64,000 nucleotides of DNA, from contig BRYA01000271.1 of assembly GCA_030267965.1 (NCBI GenBank), positions 1 to 64,000 of the forward strand, written 5' to 3'. The DNA is from Triparma columacea. Its lineage: Eukaryota; Sar; Bolidophyceae; Parmales; Triparmaceae. Both the position numbers and the translations under genes were made by a program. Positions 1 through 11,275 of the stretch are shown in pieces (the stretch's first letter is position 1; each line of letters opens with the position of its first letter). The notes below the pieces were generated by a model. The model was not told the origin of the DNA. It did not search any database and saw nothing but the letters and a program-made list of their open reading frames with translations.

Positions 1-144
1 AGACACTCCAACTACACCTCCTCAATACTCACATACCACTTTAACAATCCCACAATACATTGACTATACCTAAAATACTTTCAAAATACTCACGACTATA
101 ACAAATCAAATCAATTTCTCCTACAAATGTTGCTGCCCTATTAT

Positions 145-3100
145 TCACTCCCCATGCTTGTCCTCCATTGGCAGTACACTGCTTACTTTAGCCTTCCCAC
201 CTCCTACCCCTACAATATCTCCACCATCAGCGCCTCCAACACTTGCTCTCCTAATACTTGCTCTAAAAGCACCTGCTCGACCACCCTCAGCTTCAGCATC
301 AACACTTGCTCTCCTCACACTCTCTCTTCTTCTAGCATCTCCATCTGCTTGAATGAAGTCTACAGGTACTTTAGCCTTCATCACATCAGTAAACCACTCT
401 GGTTTCTCCTCTTCCCATTTCGCCCAGTTTAACTCAACCCATTTCTTAATTTCTCCTTCAATTGAAACCCAGTGATGCCTTGATGTTCTGAAGACTTTAA
501 TTTTGGCTGAATCACTTTCTCCTTCAAGGAACCTTGCCATTGAATAGACTTTTCCTTTCTTGATATTCCAGAAGGTGTTCCAGTACCTTTTTTCAATGTT
601 CAAAAAGAAGACAGCAAAGCATAGGGAAGTTATTGGTATGAAATATCTCGCAATCAATGATGCAATATCAATTGCTCTCTCAGCCACATTAGGTGAAGCT
701 ACATATATGGACACTGGTAGACTTACCATTGTCAACACAAGACCAAACAACCAATATTCTCCCCCAACCATGTGAGGATGTCTAAATTGCGCAATAGAGG
801 TAAAGTCTACAATGATCTTTACAATCGCTCTGAAAAAAATACTAGACACAATCTCTAAGTTACCCCCAAATGGTGCCCAGTACCAAAAGTCTCCCCTCAA
901 AATCTTCACAAGAATGTAAAGACCGAGGTCAGCTCCAATGTAGAGTAAGGCCCATTTACCTCCTATCAACCCAAGAAGAACTATTGTTGTACACCTTATT
1001 AGAAGCATTCCTGCAGTGAACAGCAACATGAACGCAAATACTAATGTTCTCTTGCTTGCTTTTGCTGGTATATAGCCGTAGAAGTTGGGTTCCCTTTCTC
1101 TCAAAGCAGGGTCTGTGTCCCAGTCATAACTTATCGTTGCAGAGGCAAAGCCTGTGGTAATTGCTGACACTGCAACTGAAAGCCATGCTGAAGTTCCAAC
1201 ATCTTTGTCACTGGTCGCTATAGCCATAAGTTGGATGATCACTCCAGGGATGGCCTCAGCAAACATCTCTATCCCTTTCATATTTGTCACCATTTGCATT
1301 GGTTCAATTGCAGTCCCAACCTCTTGCTTTGCTCCAGTTGCTACCCTGTATGCATCAACTGCAGGCTTGTACCCAAGCAAGATTGGAATCCACTCCCGCA
1401 CCACCCTCTTCATCCCCAACTTTCTGTTTGATAACCAAACAAAAAACATCTGAAACCCAATTGACACTATCAAACATGCCAAAGATGCCTTAAAGTGCCC
1501 ATACTTTTTATTTCTCCAAAACTTATGTGTCACATACACATCAGTCAGCAAATCAAGCATGCTCGTGGCAGCACCAACAGTGACCCTTGCCTTCAAGCCA
1601 AAGTTAGACTTCATAAATAGTTTCATAACAATCTCCTCAAGCATTGGCCTTAACCACACTTGTTCATTCATAACCTCCTGAACTTCAGTGAATTGATGGG
1701 CCCACTCATCTACTGCATGAGCAGCAGACAAAGTAGTCAACATGACTGCTGCCATTGCACTCCCAACCTCCCACCCCCTGGCTTCCTCCTCACTATTATC
1801 TTTTCCCTCGTTTGTCACTCTCCTTTTCAGCTTGTTCATGACCACAGCATACAGCATAGTTCTCATGAAACCATGCTGCTCTGTAATCTCTCTCAGTGCC
1901 CTATTGGCAACAATAAAGTCCCTCACGACCTCTACTTTACTGTCCCCAGTATTCCTTTTAGTCACTCTCTCCATAAGCTGCTCTCCAAACCTCCTCCCAT
2001 CCTTCTCCCCTGCTTCAATGCTCTTGAGCAGATTATCAAAGTAGTAAGCAGCATCAGTTGCTATGCCCAGGTGCTTGATTACACTCTGTTTGGTGGCAAC
2101 CTTTCTTGACCCTCCGGAAGCTTTGAATGACAAACGCGTCAAACGGGTCAAACGCTCATGTCTAGTCATCATTTCTACTTCTGTCTTCATCTGGCCAGCC
2201 TCAGAGAACCTTACAGCTGTGAAATGCCCTTCGTGTTCAACTGTGATTACAAGTGTGTTGTTGTTAACTCTGTGAATCTTAAGCTGGGAGTCAACTCCAC
2301 TTTTGAGGCCCCAGAAGAATGCTGCAACTTCCTTGTTGGATGATCTCACAGTTATTGAAGTCTTCCCCCATCCCATCCCCTTCTCTGCCTTAATCATTGT
2401 TGTTCCAGACAACCCACTACTGATCTCTTTAGCTCCGTCAATCTCGTCAAAGTGATTTTCAATCCCTGGTGCTCCCTCAACTGCTGCAATTTCCTCAAAC
2501 TTTTCAATAATCTGCTGTCTCTCAAAGGTGTCAATCTCTTGGGTCTTGTCAAACTTCTTTCTCAAGTCTGAGACTTGTGTAAGGAATCTTGGTGCAATCT
2601 TGTTCATGATGGAAGAGAAGAAAACACCACCAAGATCTACCTTTGTTGTGAGAGTCACTGATGTTTGTGGCACATCTCCAACAGTGTGAAGGGGCTCAAA
2701 TACCCATACTGTGTGTGCCTTCCCTAAGACATTCCCAGCCTTCATTGGAAAGTCGACCTGAAGTTCGTCTGTATCTGCAACATCAATGATTACTTTGCCA
2801 TCATCTTGCTTGAACCAGGTAATTTTACTCCTTCCATCACGAGGAACAAGCCCAGGGATGCCAAGTTCCCTTGTAGAGATGAAGAAGCAGGTGTGACCAT
2901 TGGAGTTTTTGATGTGGTACTCAGTGATCCCTCGCTCCTTTGAAGTTTCACGGAATTCTCTTGAATCAAAATAAAACTCATAGGCAGCACACTCCTCCAC
3001 ACTAGCATCAACCACAGTAGTGGCAAAAGCAGTGCAAAGGCTTTCCCCATCAACATGAACTAGCTTCATCTTGACCCTCTCATCAGGACTCTTCAGATCA

Positions 3101-6100
3101 TCAAAGTTCTCATCCTCCTTGCACTTCTCATAGAACTCCTTCCCCTTCCTGATTGCCTTCTTCTCCTCATCAGTATAATCTTGGTGTTCATTCTTGATGA
3201 TGTTGGCAAGAGAGGCCAGTGCAGCTTTATCAACCTCTTCATCCTGCCTGAAGGAATCCCTGAGTACTGCTATCGTACTTAGTACTCTTGGAGTAGATCT
3301 GTCGACAATTTTGACTGGAATATGCCCCCCTGTGTCCATGTATTGGGTCAATGTAAGTTTACACTGGAGAACACCATTATGGTCCTCAATATTCTTGGCA
3401 GTGAGAATGCCACTTGTTCTTGCAAGCACAAGCTTTCCAAGATTTCCCCCATAGTCCACCTGCTCCTCTGCTGGAACAAATGCCAACGACATCTTGCCGT
3501 CTTGGTCTCCCTTTTGCCAAACATATCTCATGACGGCCTCTCTTTTCCGAAAGGGGAAGGGAAGTTTCGTGACTCCTGCAAATAGCTTCTCATTGGTCCT
3601 TCCCTGTCCTTTCCTCCTTATCTCAAGTCTTGCAGGCTCCCCTTTCTCTCTGCTCTTAAGCATCCTCTCCCTGCTGCAGTACTCAAAGAACCAAGCAGCT
3701 GCTTCCTCGGCTGAGCAGTCGGCAACACACTCGGCTCTTCCAAAACTGAGTGTCTTTTCCCCTTTTTCCTGCTGCTTGTACATGATCTGCATCTTCACTC
3801 CCTCATAAGGTGACTCAAGAGGCCCCCACCCTTTTTCATCTTCCCCACCAAAGAGCTCCTCCACCTCCCCAAACACCTTCTTCTGGTCCTCCTCCAACTC
3901 AGCACCCTCCCTCATCCTCTCCACCAAGGCCCCCCTGACCTCAGCATCAACTTCCTTCCCGTTTCTCCTGAACTTCTTCTGCAACCTGTTGGCCTCAACA
4001 AGCTCATTCTTTGCAAGGTAGTCAATTGCTTTGTCCATCACTGCCTTTTGAAGAAGGCCAGTAAATTTCAGATCAAATGTTTGAATGCGTGTGACTCTAC
4101 AGACATTTGGGGCAATCTCATTGAAGAAGTAGGCACCTGTAGTCTCTGCTAGCACAAATCCTTCCTTACTGAGGTCCTTGAAGCCTCCTCCTGGGTACTC
4201 TGTCAGTGGCACAAAAGCTAACATGTATGAAGTCCGCCCATTCTCAAGTTTGACTTTCTTCCAAGAGAACCAGGATTCAAAGAGACGGTCTTTTGCTGGG
4301 TTAGGCACGTGTAATCCTTGGTGTTGATGGTGACTTCTAGTTCCATCAATATTATGTCTAAAAACCCTAGGCAGATTGCCATTCTCCTTCAGATGCTTTC
4401 TTGCATAAGCGTAAGTCTCGCCTAAACTTAGCTCAGCCAGCAACCCCTCTGCTGACTTGTCCACAGTGACCCCAAAGGCTCCCCACACGCTTTCCCCCTC
4501 TCTCCACAGGAACTTGTCCACTCCCTCCTTCAGTGTCCCCTTGACTCTCTTTCCCTTCTTGTAGAGTTTCTCCTCCAGCCCTGCAGCACTATCCAGCATC
4601 CTGTCCTCTTCCTCAGTAAGAGTTGGCACATTTGGCATGACCTCTTCCACAAAGTGCACCTTCCTCCGCTTGTCAATGACAGCAGGCTGTCTGAACTTCT
4701 TCATGACTTCGTCTAGAATTCCCTTCAATGAGACAAAGACATCCTGGAAAGCTCCTTTCTTGACACTGCTGGTGCTGCTTTTTATCCTTCCAATGCCAGA
4801 TTTAAAGTTTTTGACTGTGCGAGCATCAACTTCTGGTGTTATCTCTGTTGCTCTCTCCTCTGCCTTAAGAGTTCCCACCATGGTGACAGCAGTTTGTCCA
4901 AACTCAAAATCAGTGAAGCTGAGCTCGCCCTTAATGACACCTCGTTTGACAGCCTTGGTATTTCTTGAGGCTAGAATCTCAGCAAGCATCGCAATTGCCT
5001 CATCAGAAAGGTCATCCTCATCAAGGGGTGCCAACTCCATAATGTTCGTCGATTTGTCAGGAGATACGACTTTGACGTCAAGGAGAAATTCGACAAACTT
5101 ATTCCCGCTGCCGTAGTGCTGCCAGTAGACGAGTCTGTGAATGACTCCTTCCTTTTCGTCATACTCCTGGAGGGTCTTCCTTCGGAACTTGCCCTGCTCA
5201 CAATCGGTGAGGAGAAAGTCAATGATCTTGTCGCGCTCGTCGTGGAAGACACCAGCAAGCTCCATAACCTTCACATCGACGCCAGTAGACATGTCTATGA
5301 GGCCTTCAACGGCTCCTCTCTCCTCAAGAAGCTTCACAAGTTTGCCTTGCTCGGGTCCAAGAGCTGCGTAATCGATATCAACTTGTCCTTGCGTGGTGGA
5401 AGAGGCATGATTGAGGCTAGAGAGGGACTGCTGGGGGTCTTTGTTCCTGACGGTGTTGTCAGGATCTAATGTCATGGAATGAGCGGCAGTGGCGTGGCTG
5501 ACAGTCGCAAGGCTGACTGGCGTTCGACCAAGAGTCGCGCACCCAACAGCAGGCGGTATAGCGCTTAGATTGGTCTCGCCCGCTACTCCACTGTTTAAGG
5601 GATCGTTGGAAATGCCGGCGTTGACATTTTCAAATCCAGGCTGAAGATGAGTGTGGCCAGAAATTTCTGGGGGTGGTTTTGGGAGAATTTTTGGTGAAAA
5701 AAGGTTAAAAAAGGCAAACATCTGAAGCTCCCTCAGAACGGCTTTCAAGCCCTCCCCTAAATATCAAAATACTCTACTCTTTGTCTACACGACTACGCAA
5801 ACTCACCTCGTCTGGCATCCTCATGAGAGCTTTTAGAGACTGCGAAGGGGACAACACAACACATTGCAAAAGTGAGAAAAAGATACAAAGTTTCAACGCG
5901 TCCTCCCGCGACTCTCCTGCTCTCTCCTAGAGTATTAAATTGTCCTTTCTCTCTTCCAGCTCTCGACGCACAACTTACCTCGTCCGGCATCCTCGTGGTG
6001 GTTTTTGGAGTCTGCGGTAATGGCGATTATGGTTTTGTTAGTCAAAATGAAAAAGATTTTCATGCGCGCTCCTCATTTCTGTGCAGCATATCAAGCGCCC

Positions 6101-7695
6101 CACACGGTCGCCGGAGACGGAACCCATGCGGTCGCCGCAGAAGTGCCCCATGCGGTCGCCAAAGAAGTGCCCCATGTGGTCGCCGCATAAGTGCCCCATG
6201 CGGTTGCCGCAGACGGAACCCACGCAGTCGCCGGAGACGGATCCCATGCGGTCGCCGCAGACTGGCGCGCGCGTGTGTGCGCCGCGGCCACCGCCCGTCG
6301 AGCTCGACGCTGATGGCCAGGCCCTCCGCGAATGGCTCCACGCGTTCCACACGCAGGCGGTGAGAAAAAATACAACGCGCCCTCCCGCGACTCTCCCGCT
6401 CTCCCCTAGAGTATTAAAATGTATTCTTCTTTTCCAGCTCTCAACGCACAACTCACCTCGTCCAAAGTCCTCATGACCATTTTCAGAGTCTGCGGTAATG
6501 GCGATTATGGTGTTTGTTATGTTAGTCAACATGAAGAGATTTCAACGCGTGCTCCTCGTTTCTGTGTAGCATATCAAGCGCCCCACGCGGTCGCCGGAGA
6601 CGGAACCCATGTGGTCGCCGCAGAAGCGCCCCATGCGGTTGTCGCAGAAGCGCCCCATGCGGTCGCCGCAGACTGGCGCGCGCGTGTGTGCGCCGCGGCC
6701 ACCGCCCGTCGAGCTCGACGCTGATGGCCAGGCCCTCCGCGAACGGCTCCACGCGTTCCACACGCAGGCGGTGAAAAAAAATACAAAGTTTCAACGCGCC
6801 CTCCCGCGACTCTCCCGCTCTCCCCTAGAGTATTAAAATGTATTCTTCTTTTCCAGCTCTCAACGCACAACTCACCTCGTCCAAAGTCCTCATGACCATT
6901 TTCAGAGTCTGCGGTAATGGCGATTATGGCGTTTGTTAGTCAACATGAAAAGATTTCCACGCGTGCTCCTCGTTTCTGTGTAGCATATCAAGCGCCCCAC
7001 GCGGTCGCCGGAGACGGAACCCATGCGGTCGCCGCAGAAGCGCCCCATGCGGTCGCTGCAGACGGAACCCACGCGGTCGCCCAGAGTTGGATCCCATGCG
7101 GTCGCCGCAGACCGGTGTGCGTGCGCGTGCGCCGCGGCCGCCGCCCGTCGAGCTTGACGCCGAGGGCCAGGCCCTCCGCGAACGGCTCCGCGCGTTCCGC
7201 ACGCAGGCGGTGAGAAAAAAATACAAAGCTTCAACGCGCCCTCCCGCGACTCTCCCGCTCTCCCCTAGAGTATTGAAGTGTGTTTTTCCTTTCCCCGCTC
7301 TCAATGCACAACTCACCTCGTCCGGCGTCCTCGTGACCATTTTCAGAGTCCTCGCCTGCTGCGTCCTTGACGGCCTGAGGGGCGGCAGTATTCTCCGCGG
7401 CAACCTCAGGGGCGTCGACATAGTCTTTGGTGGCCTTGGGGACAACGGCGCGGCGTTGTGCTACCTCGATGGTCTCAACGCGGTCGGCGGCACGTTCGTG
7501 AGCTGCAGCGCGCTCTGCAGTGGCCCTAAGGGTGACGGCAAGGTCATTTACAACCGTGACAATGCCAGCTGCATTTTCGACAAGGTTAGACGCGTCATTG
7601 ACAGCGGTAGCAAGCTCGTTAACAGCCATAGCGGTAGCAGCAAAGTCGGACGCATGTTTAGCATTCGCAGCCTTGACCACCTCACGGTCCGACAT
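145..7695 (-). CDS. Giant START-like, multi-pass membrane protein (6 exons)
   Basis: Proposed exons (5' to 3'): 7695-7317, 6908-6876, 6489-6457, 6011-5979, 5839-5807, 5756-145, giving about 2040 aa with all phases matching. The N-terminus (first ~115 aa) is Ala/Val-rich and helical, like a coiled coil. Five 11-residue repeats of the form DSENGHEDAGR follow; the first ends exon 1 and four are 33-nt exons. Three or four diverged START/Bet v1-like segments can be seen at about residues 600-730, 825-990, 1060-1220 and perhaps 1290-1395, each with alternating strands and a closing helix. From about 1555 to 1900 there are several membrane helices; the first, around LLTDVYVTHKFW, faintly resembles XK-related scramblases. 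The tail has RRxS-type repeats. START domains bind lipids, so a lipid-sensing or lipid-transfer role at a membrane is inference. The large exon has no upstream ATG before codon 10 of its open frame, which supports the upstream exons. An in-frame upstream extension to 7896 is low complexity and probably 5' UTR. Confidence 0.7.
5807..7350 (-). repeat. Tandem exon-intron duplication array (33-nt exons)
   Basis: Four exact 33-nt exons (6908-6876, 6489-6457, 6011-5979, 5839-5807) plus the homologous end of exon 1 (about 7349-7317). Each is preceded by a CGCAG-type acceptor and followed by GTGAGTT or GTAAGTT. All are phase 1-1, so every copy can be gained or lost without changing the frame. Encoded units are DSENGHEDAGR, DSENGHEDFGR (twice), DSKNHHEDAGR and VSKSSHEDARR. 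The introns of the two middle units are almost identical over long stretches, for example 6361-6545 against 6775-6965, which suggests recent duplication. The two 3'-most copies are more diverged. Unit spacing is 441, 419, 478 and 172 nt. Confidence 0.8.
6100..6270. repeat. 24-bp minisatellite inside intron (about 7 copies)
   Basis: About seven imperfect copies of a 24-nt unit built around ATGCGGTCGCCGCAGAAG followed by a C-rich tail. The same minisatellite recurs with about four copies at 6580-6675 and about five at 7000-7110, once in each large intron of the exon array. The unit is a multiple of three and very GC-rich, so it stays open in several frames on both strands and makes spurious ORFs. 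I see no acceptor that would make it part of an exon. Confidence 0.8.
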
Positions 7696-8235
7696 TAGCC
7701 TGTGAGAGCGCGGCGAGAAACGAATGTGCGGAGGAAAGAGCTGGGTGAGACGGCTTGATAATCGTTCGCAGGGTTCAGAGAGAAATCCCATTTTTCTCAT
7801 TTTTCTCCTTTTCTCATCTTCACCGAAACAGACCGGTGTCTTGGAGTCGCCGAGGTCTCCTTCCTCCCTCCTTCCTCCCTCCCCTCTCCCATCCACTCCC
7901 CACCTCCCCTCCTCCGGGCCCCCGATCCCACCTCAATCCCTCACCTTTACTCGTTCCTATCCTTCCCACTCCTTGACAAGAGTAATTCCCTGCCCTGGTG
8001 CCCCGGTGCTCGAAAATGGAGAAGCTTGGTCTGAAGCCACAAGTACCTCCTCAGAGAATATAACGTAATACGGCTAATTGAATGTATATATGGAAGAGTT
8101 CGACGTGTATAAACAAAGCAGTACGGTGTTTCAGTCGAAATTAAGAGAAGTCTCCCTAAATTGCTCCTCTCAACCTCCAATAATAATAATGAAAGGCCAT
8201 TTGGTTTTGTTAAAAAGAACGTTGACGTCCAACTA
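7696..8235. other. Intergenic: 5' region of the START-like gene and 3' end of the JmjC gene
   Basis: 540 nt between the proposed start of the START-like gene and the stop codon of the JmjC gene, both on the minus strand. It holds pyrimidine-rich tracts near 7855-7935 and an in-frame, low-complexity continuation of exon 1 as far as 7896. No separate gene or RNA gene was recognised. Confidence 0.6.
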
Positions 8236-11074
8236 TCACCACACCACACCCCTCTTGAAGTCCTTGTATGGCAAGTCTCTCAAGTTACCATCATCAACCT
8301 GATGGTTCCACTTGCCTCCCATCGTCTTCCTGGCCTCCTCAAAGCCCTCAACGACCTCCTTGGTGTACCTATTGAACGAGTCGCCATTATCGAAGCGCAC
8401 CTCTTTGCAAATGTTCAGGAACATTTCTTCGTTGGTCTCGTCAACGTAGTTCATTGCGATTGCAACGGTGGGCTCTCCAGGAAGGTTCTGGACCTGGTGG
8501 GCAGAAGCGGCGGGGATGAAGATAACGTCCCCCTCTGATAAGACGGCGTCGTATATTTTTGCGAACTTAACGGATCTATAAGCTTCCTTGAACTCAAAGA
8601 GATCGGCTTCAAACACGTTGCGCTTCTCTGGTAGCTCATGGAGCAAGTATCTATCCGAAGCTGGTACTATCCTCCAATGTTTTCGTCCCTGAACGACTCC
8701 CATCCACGCGGCGGTGTTGAGGATGTCTGCGTGCAAGGCGCTGCTCGACTTTCCCCCGGGGCCTATGAAGAGGGAAGGCCAGTAGTTTGCTGGGTAGTTA
8801 TGGTTGAAGCCCTGGGGGAGGTGCTGCGTCAGATCTAAGGTGAAATATTTTGGGATAACTGAGAGGAGCGAAGGGATTGTGTTAGAGTTGGGGTGCCGTC
8901 GCTTCGCTCACCAATGCTACGCATAATTTACTTGCGTCTCAGTTAACTCGTCGCTTCGCTCGTCGCAAAATTATAATCCACAGACGTAATCCCCTCTCCG
9001 CAGCTCGCTTCGCTCGCCACACTTGCTTTGCTATTTTTCTATTTTGCCCATTCTTACCTACGTCTTCGAGGAGCTCGGGACAAAGTGTGTACAACGAGGC
9101 ATCGTGGAGGTAAGAATGGCTGAGCAGCTGTATTAGCGAAGCGAAGTGCGAAGGTGGTTGAGTGATTGAGAAACAAGGTGAAATTGATGGAAGCATGTGC
9201 GAATCTACTCCTTCAGTCTCACTTCTCTTGATTTGTCATCCATTGGACCACTTCCCGTCAACGCGTCTATGTAGTGCTCTATTTTTGAGGATCCCATGCT
9301 CTTGAGCCTCGCCCAGCTGTGGGCATCGGGGCTGTATGATGGTGGGGAGGAACGAAGCGACGACCGAAGGTTTCTGTGAGTCGAGCGAATTACTAGAAGC
9401 TCGCGTAGGGTGTACAGCGAATTTCCTTGTTCTCACCTATCGTCATGCGCCTTCAGGGGGAATGTCCTGTTGAAGCACGTCCTCCTAATGTTATCCAGTG
9501 TCCAGTCTGGTATTCCTGGAATTCCTGGCGGTTTGCCCCCCGCCATGCCCCCCCCCTCCCAATCTCTGTAATTCACAACAAAGGGCTCGGATCTTTTGGC
9601 GTACTCTAGGTAGTCGGAATAGGACAGCTGCTCGGGTTTGAACCTGGGGAGGAAGAAGCGAAGTTGCAATGTGTCAGAGCTCATGCGGCTTTCATCAATA
9701 TCGCTGGTGCTATCAACTTTCAGTCCGCCTCTCCCCACTCTCACCTCTTAACGGCCACCAGAGTCGCCTCGACATTATCCTCCCTGACACCGGCAGCAAC
9801 CTCTAGTTCTGCTATCCTCCGTTTCAATGCGTCAACCTCCTGCCTTTTTGAGACAGTCTCGTTATTGAACGCCACCCTAAGTACTTCTTTGTCCGCCCTC
9901 ATATCGTCGAGAAGTCTTAAAATCGCATCCTCTGACTTTTGAGACCACTGCTTGAGAGTATCTATCGTCCCTGCGTTGGCTGGGAAGGACGAAGCGAGGA
10001 TAGGGAAGGGTTGTTAGTTTGGGGGCCTTTCGGAGCGATTTGCGCGGACTTCCCATTCTCACCTTCATCCTTTACGTACTGCGATTGAGCGATTTGGGTT
10101 GGGATGGTCTTTTTTGCATACACATTTTCCCTTCGTATCCATTCTCACCTCCAACCCCACCCGCACTGCCCCCATCTCGCTCTTAATGCCCTACCATATT
10201 TGCGGTCAAGTTAGTGAGTAAGAGGTAATGTGCCTTCGGACGTTTGCATTTCATGCACTTCACCTCGCCCATACATCCTCACCTGCTGACGCCACAGATG
10301 CAGGAACTGGTCGCACGAATCGAACTGCACCTGACCCTCGTTACATGCCTCACTGATAATACTCGATTCAAAGTTGATGCTGCGGGGGCGGAGGGGATTG
10401 GGCGGTCATTAATTCCCTTTCATCTGATCCCCCCTCCTCCTGCGCCCCCCTACATGAGTTCTAGGCCTCACCTGCTCGGCTCCCTGAGTATCGGCTTCTC
10501 CAGCGTGTACGCAGATCCGTTCAAGTGTTTAATCGTCATCGAAAATGTCCCTATCCTTCCTTCAAGGGCGAGGTCTACAAGCGTAGTGTTCAGTTCCGAG
10601 GTCATCTGCGATGATGAGAGGAGAGAACCAAGAAAGGGGTAACGGGGGGGGGGTTTGAGCATAGATACGCGGTTGTCTGCGACGTTCATATTGTCGTGTT
10701 TACAAAATTGGGTCCCTCCTACCCTCCCTCCCTCATAACCTGCCAGTTGTCCATCTCACCTGCTGTAACAGCGCCAAGAGGTCCTGGATGCATTCGTGAT
10801 CTCCGTCACCGCAGTATTCCGTCGCGGTATGAAGGGAAGCGCTATCAGGTTTCACATCTATCGTCAGTCCTGACGGCGTGAAAATGACGGGGTGGTGGGG
10901 AAGCCCAAGGTAAGTTACGAGGATACTCAGACCTGTCGGTGAGACCTGCGGATGAATCGTCGCTTCCTTTTCGCTTTGCTCTATATTGTATTCCTGGACC
11001 TTCTCTGTGCCACCTGCTCTAGCTATGGCACTGGCAGCGATAATAATCCCCGTTGTTAGGATCTTAAACTTCAT
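8236..11074 (-). CDS. JmjC/cupin_8 domain protein with signal peptide and coiled coil (10 exons)
   Basis: Proposed exons: 11074-10760, 10605-10472, 10379-10283, 10190-10149, 10108-10063, 9970-9745, 9709-9437, 9331-9223, 9127-9058, 8834-8236. All phases agree and the total is 1911 nt, 636 aa. The start MKFKILTTG opens a signal peptide, so entry into the secretory pathway is likely. A coiled coil lies in exon 6 (IDTLKQWSQKSE onward). The C-terminal half matches the cupin_8/JmjC fold: a W-rich first strand region, then YLHDASL...CPEL, then PSLFIGPGG...LHAD with HxD near residues 471-473, and a distal His in SAHQV near residue 552. This is the HxD...H iron triad. Such proteins are Fe(II)/2-oxoglutarate hydroxylases; the substrate cannot be told. 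Two exons are only 42 and 46 nt, and one intron (9744-9710) is only 35 nt. Confidence 0.8.
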
Positions 11075-11275
11075 CAAGGACACCTTGCATATTTATTTCA
11101 TTTTCCTTTTCTCTTGGGTCCATAAGGATTTCTTCCAATCACTCGAAGACCGATCCCTTCTTTGGTTCATCCCTATAAGTTACAAGCTCCGACTCCTCTA
11201 ACCTCCGATATCCTTCGCTAGATCTTCTGATTCAACCCCCCTCCCCCCCCCCCTCCAACACACACCCGTAAATAA

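Noticed and set aside
6038..7234. Several ORFs of 90-170 codons on both strands with RRPHG/GDRMG-like repeats
   Set aside because: They are read-throughs of the 24-bp minisatellite and of intron sequence. They are not conserved between units, and no splice sites support them as exons.
5857..7316. A CRISPR-like array
   Set aside because: The repeats are exon-intron duplications and head-to-tail minisatellites without unique spacers, and the context is eukaryotic.
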